Below, piece by piece: positions 58,993 through 64,000 of a stretch of DNA of 64,000 bases (position 1 is its first letter; the number at the start of each line of letters is the position of its first letter). This DNA is from Gammaproteobacteria bacterium. Its GTDB lineage: Bacteria > Pseudomonadota > Gammaproteobacteria > Burkholderiales > Burkholderiaceae_B. Where the stretch lies: contig JAHIXK010000011.1 of NCBI GenBank assembly GCA_018815245.1, forward strand, positions 186,001 through 250,000, given 5' to 3'. Position numbers and translations under genes: made by a program. The notes beneath the pieces were generated by a model, which saw only the letters and a list, made by a program, of their open reading frames with translations, searched no databases and had not been told where the DNA came from.

Positions 58993-61616
58993 CTTTGCAA
59001 ACCCTTGAGCTGAAAAATAAGCTGCAATGCCTCGCGTGGGCTTAGTTCATCGGGATCGATTTCATTGAGCTTTTCGAGAATCAGGTTCACATGTTGTGCA
59101 TTGGCTGGCTGTTCGGTTTCCATTACGGTTGGCATGTCGAACAAATCCACTTGTGCAGTCATGGCGCGTTTTTCCGCCTCAAGTTGGTTCAGTCGTTTTT
59201 GCGCATTTTTCACAACCAAGGCTGGCAAGCCCGCCAGCTTGGCCACCTGCAAACCGTAACTTTGGCTGGCGGGGCCGGCTTCAATGCGGTGCAAAAACAC
59301 CAGCTTGCCCTGGTGTTCGGTGGCTGACAAATGCACATTGAAAACGCTGTCCAGTTCATTGCCCAGCGCGGTAATTTCAAAGTAGTGGGTGGCAAACAGC
59401 GTTAAACATTTGTTGGTGTTGGCCAGGCGTTTGGCAATTTCCCAAGCCAGCGACAAACCATCGAATGTGGAGGTTCCGCGCCCAATTTCGTCCATGATGA
59501 CCAGGCTGTGTGGGCTGGCCTGGCGAACAATAGTGGCGGCTTCAGTCATTTCCACCATGAAGGTGGAGCGGCCACCGGCCAGGTCATCGGATGCGCCAAT
59601 CCGGGTAAAAATTCGATCAAGCACGCCGATTTGCGCACTTGCTGCCGGCACAAAACTGCCCATGTGGGCCAGCAGCGCGATCAGCGCGGTTTGCCGCATG
59701 TAGGTGCTTTTGCCGCCCATGTTGGGGCCGGTGATCAGCGCCATGTGTTTGCCCGGGTGCAAGGCGCAGTCGTTCGGTGTAAATTGTTCTACCTGCTCCT
59801 CCAGCACCGGGTGGCGGCCTTGCTGAATATTCAGCAGTGCATGGGGTACCATGTGCGGGCGCACCCAATTTGCTTCGAAGGCCACAATCGCCAAAGCGGC
59901 AAGGGCATCCAGTTCAGACAATTCCCGCGCACAGCGTTGCAAGAACGGGGTGAACTGGTCCAGCCACACCATCAGGTTTTCATAAATTACTTTTTCCAGG
60001 TTCAGGGCTTTGTCTTTTGCGGACAGCGCTTTTTCCTCAAAAGCTTTCAGTTCTTCGGTAATGTAGCGCTCGGCATTTTTCATGGTTTGCCGTCGAATGT
60101 AGTGCGCGGGCACTTTGTCGGCCTGCGCGCTGCTCACTTCGATGTAAAAACCATGCACCCGGTTGAACTCGACTTTCAGGTTGGCAATGCCAGTGGCTTC
60201 ACGTTCCTGCTTTTCCAGTTCAATCAAAAACTGCCCGCTGCCGGTTTGAATGTTTCGCAATTCATCAAGCCCGGCATGGTAGCCATCGGCAATCACGCCT
60301 CCATCGCGAATAAGCACTGGCGGGTTATCGGCCAGGGCCTGCGTCAATTCAGCCAGCAACCCGGGTGGTGTCTGCAAGGCTTGCAATGCGGCATGGAATT
60401 CACTGTCGTCAAAGTTTGCAATCAGCTCTGCGACCTGTGGCAGGGCTTGCAGGCTTTCACGCAGCGCCAGTAAGTCGCGAGGCTTGGCGGTTTGCATGGC
60501 CACACGGCTGCTGATGCGCTCAATGTCGGCCATGGCACGCAGTGTTTTTACCAGTTCGAAACACGCCGGTTCAGGTGCCTGGCCCAAGGTGCCAAGCAGG
60601 TGCTGAATTTTGTTTTGCCGTGCTTCAATGGTGGCCATGTTGCGCAGCGGTTCTAACAGCCATTGGCGCAAACGCCGCGCACCCATGCCGCTGCCGGTGC
60701 GGTTGATGCGGGAAAACAGGGTGGGGGCAGCATCGCCCCTCAAGGTTTCTGTCAATTCAAGGTTGCGGCGTGCAGCCTCATCGAGCACCAGAAAGTCTTG
60801 CTCATGTTCAACCTGAATGTCGGAAAGATGCTTGAAGGTTTCAATGCTAAGGTGCGTTTCCTTGGCATATTGCAAGGCTGCACCCATGGCAGGCACGGCC
60901 AGTTTGGCGTTGTGCAGTTCAAGACTTTCAAGGTTGGCGGCTTGCAACACCGCCTGCAAATGGGTTTGGGCAAAACCGGCATCGAAGTGCCAGGCTGGGC
61001 GCTCAATGCAGCCCGGTATTTGGCTTTGCTGCGCCCACGTGCGGTTATTCACCAACACCTCGGCTGCATTAAAGCGGCTTAAATGCGCAGCCAGTGAGCC
61101 TGAATCACATTCAAGTAAGCGGATGGAACCCGCAGAAAGTGCTAAACAAGCCACGCCCCAATATTTTCCGTCTTCGGAATACAGGCTGAGCAGTGTTTTG
61201 TTTTCCTGGTCGGGAAGCAGCGTTGATTCAGTGAGTGTGCCTGGTGTAACCACCCGCGCTACCTTGCGCTCCATGGGGCCTTTGGTTAGGCCCGGTGTGC
61301 CCACTTGTTCGCAAATGGCCACTGAATGCCCCAGCGCCACGAGCTTGGCGAGGTATTGATCGGCGGCGTGAAAAGGCACGCCCGCCATGGGAATGGGTTG
61401 GCCGGCTGATTGGCCACGGTGGGTCAGGGTAATTCTTAACAGCTGTGCAGCCAGTTGGGCGTCGCCGAAAAACAGCTCGTAAAAATCGCCCATGCGATAG
61501 AACAGAAGCTTGTCGGGGTATTCGGCTTTCAGCGTGAGGTACTGCTGCATCATTGGCGTGTGGCTTTCAAACGCCTGTGATGCGGCCTGGTTGTGTGTAC
61601 TCGCTTGTTTGCTCAA
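58989..61616 (-). CDS. mutS: DNA mismatch repair protein MutS
   Basis: Recognises mismatches and recruits MutL. The 875 residues have all MutS domains: the N-terminal mismatch-binding domain with the Phe-x-Glu wedge ([11 protein letters not shown] near 40-50), connector, core, clamp, and the C-terminal ATPase with Walker [14 protein letters not shown] near 638-650 and the Walker B region [17 protein letters not shown] near 700. A C-terminal tetramerisation tail is present ([16 protein letters not shown]). The ATG at 61616 lies 17 bases after suhB, so suhB-mutS-metallophosphatase form one minus-strand transcript. Confidence 0.97.
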   Translation of the reverse strand: MSKQASTHNQAASQAFESHTPMMQQYLTLKAEYPDKLLFYRMGDFYELFFGDAQLAAQLLRITLTHRGQSAGQPIPMAGVPFHAADQYLAKLVALGHSVAICEQVGTPGLTKGPMERKVARVVTPGTLTESTLLPDQENKTLLSLYSEDGKYWGVACLALSAGSIRLLECDSGSLAAHLSRFNAAEVLVNNRTWAQQSQIPGCIERPAWHFDAGFAQTHLQAVLQAANLESLELHNAKLAVPAMGAALQYAKETHLSIETFKHLSDIQVEHEQDFLVLDEAARRNLELTETLRGDAAPTLFSRINRTGSGMGARRLRQWLLEPLRNMATIEARQNKIQHLLGTLGQAPEPACFELVKTLRAMADIERISSRVAMQTAKPRDLLALRESLQALPQVAELIANFDDSEFHAALQALQTPPGLLAELTQALADNPPVLIRDGGVIADGYHAGLDELRNIQTGSGQFLIELEKQEREATGIANLKVEFNRVHGFYIEVSSAQADKVPAHYIRRQTMKNAERYITEELKAFEEKALSAKDKALNLEKVIYENLMVWLDQFTPFLQRCARELSELDALAALAIVAFEANWVRPHMVPHALLNIQQGRHPVLEEQVEQFTPNDCALHPGKHMALITGPNMGGKSTYMRQTALIALLAHMGSFVPAASAQIGVLDRIFTRIGASDDLAGGRSTFMVEMTEAATIVRQASPHSLVIMDEIGRGTSTFDGLSLAWEIAKRLANTNKCLTLFATHYFEITALGNELDSVFNVHLSATEHQGKLVFLHRIEAGPASQSYGLQVAKLAGLPALVVKNAQKRLNQLEAEKRAMTAQVDLFDMPTVMETEQPANAQHVNLILEKLNEIDPDELSPREALQLIFQLKGLQS

Positions 61617-61633
61617 CTGGGTCCCTGTTTGTT

Positions 61634-62401
61634 TTATTTGAAGCTCAGCAGGTACTGAAGGGCTTTCGGGTTTCCGGCAATTGCGTCGCCGCTTTCCATG
61701 AATGTGGCATTGCCTTCTGGGTCTGTGATCAAACCACCTGCCTCAGAAACCAGCAATACGCCTGTGGCCAGGTCCCAGGGCTTCAGGCCAAAACACATGT
61801 AGCCGTCCAGGCGCCCGCAAGCAACGTAAGCCAGGTCAAGCACTGCAGAACCCGACTTGCGAATGCCAGCGGTGCTTTCTGTCAGGGCCAGCATTTTGCG
61901 CTTTACACCCTGTGAGCCTTCATTGTGGCCGCTGGGGAAGGCAAAGCCGACCAGAAATTCATTGGGCTTGCTGCGCTTGGAAACACGAATGCGGCGGTTG
62001 TTCAAAAACGCGCCTTCGCCTTTGGACGCTGTAAACAGGTCGTTGGTGGCCGGGTTGTACACCACAGCTTGTTGTACGTTGCCGTTCACGCGCAAGGCAA
62101 TCGAAATGGCATAGTGCGGGTAGCCGTGGATGAAGTTGGCCGTGCCGTCGATTGGATCAATGACCCACTCGTAATCAGATTTGCCGGAAGCGCCGCTTTC
62201 CTCGGCTAGAATGGCGTGATCGGGAAAGGCTTGCTTGAGCACTTCGATGATTACGCTTTCAGCGGCTTGGTCTGTTTCGGTGACAAAATCGTTGGGGCCT
62301 TTGACCCCGATTTTTACCTGATCGAGGTCAAGCTCTGCTCGGTTGATGATTTTTCCAGCAGCGCGAGCGGCTTTCACCGCCACGTTCAACATCGGATGCA
62401 T
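61634..62401 (-). CDS. suhB: Inositol-1-monophosphatase family protein (SuhB)
   Basis: Mg-dependent, Li-sensitive phosphatase fold; SuhB also aids rRNA transcription antitermination in E. coli. The 255 residues contain the signatures LAEESGASG near 64, [15 protein letters not shown] near 79-93 with its metal-binding Asp residues, and [16 protein letters not shown] near 208. The ATG at 62401 follows AAAGGAAAGGCC; an in-frame extension to 62473 overlaps the divergent trmJ and is not needed. It is the first gene upstream of mutS. Confidence 0.94.
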   Translation of the reverse strand: MHPMLNVAVKAARAAGKIINRAELDLDQVKIGVKGPNDFVTETDQAAESVIIEVLKQAFPDHAILAEESGASGKSDYEWVIDPIDGTANFIHGYPHYAISIALRVNGNVQQAVVYNPATNDLFTASKGEGAFLNNRRIRVSKRSKPNEFLVGFAFPSGHNEGSQGVKRKMLALTESTAGIRKSGSAVLDLAYVACGRLDGYMCFGLKPWDLATGVLLVSEAGGLITDPEGNATFMESGDAIAGNPKALQYLLSFK

Positions 62402-62444
62402 GGCCTTTCCTTTCAATTTGAATACGTTTAACCCGACATTATAG

Positions 62445-63251
62445 ATGACAGCAGCCGTTTCCCTTGAATCCATTTCGATAGTTCTTGTAAAAACAAGTCA
62501 TCCCGGCAATGTGGGGTCGGTGGCGCGTGCCATGAAAACCATGGGTTTGAGCGATTTGCGCCTGGTGGAACCCAAAACCGCTGACATTTGTTGTGCGGAA
62601 GAAGCCATTTCGCTGGCCAGTGGCGCAGCGGATGTGCTTGAAAGTGCCCGCATTTACCACACGCTGCCCGATGCCTTGGCCGATCGAAGTGTTGCTTTTG
62701 CCCTGTCGGCCAGGTTGCGTGATTTGGGGCCGAGCCTTCAAAGCCCGCAACAGGCCGCCCGTGAGGCCCTGCATCTAACCCAAACCGGCGTGGGTGCGGC
62801 TTTTGTATTTGGTGCGGAACGTACGGGTTTAAGCAACGATGAATTGCTGGTTTGCAACCGGCAGGTCACGATTGCGGCCAACCCGGTATACAGCTCATTG
62901 AACTTGTCGCAAGCTGTGCAAATTGTGGCCTATGCTTTGCGCACCGAGTGGGCCAGCGGCTTGCCCGATGCAGTGGAGAATTCATTGTCAGCCAATTTGG
63001 TCAAGGGCGAAAAACTGGCCAGCGTGAAGGCGGTTGCTGATTTGCAAATCCACTGGCTGCAGGCCATGGAGGCCGTGGATTTTATCAATCCGGACAAGCC
63101 TAAAAAGGTGGTGCAACGGCTGGCCCGGATGTTGGCGAAAACCCCCTTGGAGCAAGAAGAGGTGGACATGCTGCGCGGCTTTTTTTCGGATGTGATTCGC
63201 GTGGTTGATAACCGCTTGTATCCGCATGAATTCGAGCGCAAGAAGCCGTGA
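62445..63251 (+). CDS. trmJ: tRNA (cytidine/uridine-2'-O-)-methyltransferase TrmJ
   Basis: SPOUT-class enzyme methylating the ribose of position 32 of tRNAs. The 268 residues have the SPOUT knot motifs VKTSHPGNVGSVARAMKTMG near 15-34, with the Asn of motif 1, FGAERTGLSNDEL near 125-137 and NLSQAVQIVAYALR near 155. The C-terminal extension from about 170 is the TrmJ dimerisation domain. The ATG at 62445 is preceded by ATTATAG and no visible Shine-Dalgarno. It is divergent from suhB with only 43 bases between. Confidence 0.92.
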   Translation: MTAAVSLESISIVLVKTSHPGNVGSVARAMKTMGLSDLRLVEPKTADICCAEEAISLASGAADVLESARIYHTLPDALADRSVAFALSARLRDLGPSLQSPQQAAREALHLTQTGVGAAFVFGAERTGLSNDELLVCNRQVTIAANPVYSSLNLSQAVQIVAYALRTEWASGLPDAVENSLSANLVKGEKLASVKAVADLQIHWLQAMEAVDFINPDKPKKVVQRLARMLAKTPLEQEEVDMLRGFFSDVIRVVDNRLYPHEFERKKP

Positions 63252-63326
63252 TTCAGCCGTGATACACTTCGGCGACCGGCCTTTGGCGCGTGTGCGCGGG
63301 CATTTATAACATCAGGGTTTCCTCGC

Positions 63327-64000
63327 ATGTGGATTCGACTACAAGAAGACATTGATACCGTTTTGAAAAAAGACCCTGCGGCCAAAAACCGTGTGGAGGT
63401 GTTTCTGTGCTATCCCGGTTTGCATGCCTTGATCTGGCACCGTTTGGCCAACCGGTCCTGGCGGGCTGGCTTGACCACGCTTGCGCGTTTCTTGTCGCAC
63501 CTGGGGCGCTTTTTCACCGGCATTGAAATTCATCCCGGTGCGTCGGTTGGTCGACGTGTTTTCATTGATCACGGCATGGGTGTTGTCATCGGTGAAACTG
63601 CAGAAATTCACGATGACGTGACCATTTACCAAGGCGTTACGCTAGGCGGTACTTCACTTGAAAAGGGCAAGCGCCACCCCACCCTGGAGAAGGGTGTTGT
63701 GGTGGGTGCCGGGGCCAAAGTGTTGGGACCTTTCGTGGTAGGTGAAGGCGCAAAAATTGGATCGAATTCGGTGGTGACCAAACCTGTGCCTGCGGGTGCA
63801 ACAGCTGTGGGCAACCCGGCACGCACAATTTTGAAAGAAGACAGTGCTGCGCGCGAGGCACCATTGACTGGTGCCGCCAAAACAAAAGAAGAGTTTTCTG
63901 CCTATGGTGTTTCCAAGAACGGCGATGATCCCCTGATCAAGGCCATGCACGGTTTGATCGACCAGGCCATTGCGCAACAGCAGCGCATTGAGCAACTGGA
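63327..64000 (+). CDS. cysE: Serine O-acetyltransferase, cut by window end
   Basis: Acetylates L-serine with acetyl-CoA, the first step of cysteine synthesis. The window holds 224 codons and the stop is beyond 64000. The short N-terminus [20 protein letters not shown], the catalytic His region [20 protein letters not shown] near 70-90, and hexapeptide repeats [20 protein letters not shown] near 103-122 are clear and match the EpsC/short-CysE form. The ATG at 63327 is weakly supported by upstream AGGG. It follows trmJ after a 75-base gap. Confidence 0.94.
   Translation, partial: MWIRLQEDIDTVLKKDPAAKNRVEVFLCYPGLHALIWHRLANRSWRAGLTTLARFLSHLGRFFTGIEIHPGASVGRRVFIDHGMGVVIGETAEIHDDVTIYQGVTLGGTSLEKGKRHPTLEKGVVVGAGAKVLGPFVVGEGAKIGSNSVVTKPVPAGATAVGNPARTILKEDSAAREAPLTGAAKTKEEFSAYGVSKNGDDPLIKAMHGLIDQAIAQQQRIEQL

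Overview
The window is a chromosomal segment of a betaproteobacterium, most likely of the order Burkholderiales. The evidence is the gene order: an ECF sigma factor/DUF3619/DUF3106/RDD cluster beside ilvB-ilvH-ilvC, then psd-pssA-leuA-rpsO-pnp, tpiA-secG-tRNA-Leu-nuoA-to-N-DUF2818, and pyrG-kdsA-eno-ftsB. Such orders are familiar from that group. Base composition looks moderate (roughly balanced GC), which with the gene content would fit a Limnobacter-like organism; the genus is a guess. Almost every gene is intact, tightly packed and housekeeping. I see no transposase, integrase, CRISPR array, rRNA or phage gene.

Layout. (1) 1-5.9 kb: prkA-yeaH-spoVR stress operon behind a good sigma-54 promoter match, with an overlapping fourth gene, a CobC-like aminotransferase homologue that lacks the catalytic lysine. 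(2) 5.9-7.9 kb, minus strand: ECF sigma factor, DUF3619 membrane protein, DUF3106 protein and RDD membrane protein. (3) 8.0-18.5 kb: branched-chain amino acid and phospholipid genes (ilvB, ilvH, ilvC, psd, pssA, leuA), interrupted by accessory genes: a periplasmic cupin, a 603-residue SopB/IpgD-type inositol phosphate phosphatase (a type III effector family), and a Cys- and Trp-free Gly/Ser-rich protein with an EF-hand-like loop. (4) 18.5-23.5 kb: rpsO, pnp, quinone oxidoreductase, tpiA, secG, tRNA-Leu(GAG). (5) 23.6-38.3 kb: complete 14-gene complex I operon plus a DUF2818 gene. (6) 38.4-46.5 kb: lipoprotein, ETF-ubiquinone oxidoreductase, succinyl-CoA:3-ketoacid CoA transferase, CTP synthase, KDO-8-P synthase, enolase, FtsB. 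(7) 46.5-55.6 kb: Hsp33, gamma-carbonic anhydrase-like protein, then a long plus-strand run (DUF455, PHP phosphoesterase, YciO, M50 protease, TrpS, methyltransferase, DapA, BamC, metallo-beta-lactamase fold). (8) 55.7-64 kb: Pro/Ala/Glu-repeat lipoprotein, RoxA-type ribosomal oxygenase, SlyD-like FKBP, secreted metallophosphatase, MutS, inositol monophosphatase, TrmJ and a cysE cut by the window end.

How the genes work together: the core is central metabolism and respiration. NADH from glycolysis (tpiA, eno) and electrons from acyl-CoA oxidation (ETF-QO) enter the quinone pool through complex I and ETF-QO. The ilv/leu genes make branched-chain amino acids, psd/pssA make phosphatidylethanolamine, and kdsA serves LPS. 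The accessory genes sit at two places inside the ilv-psd-pssA-leuA neighbourhood. The SopB-type gene and the Lys-less aminotransferase homologue are the most unusual items. Several leader regions (ilvB, leuA, rpsO, pnp, pyrG, ftsB) carry inverted repeats or hairpins that may be regulatory.
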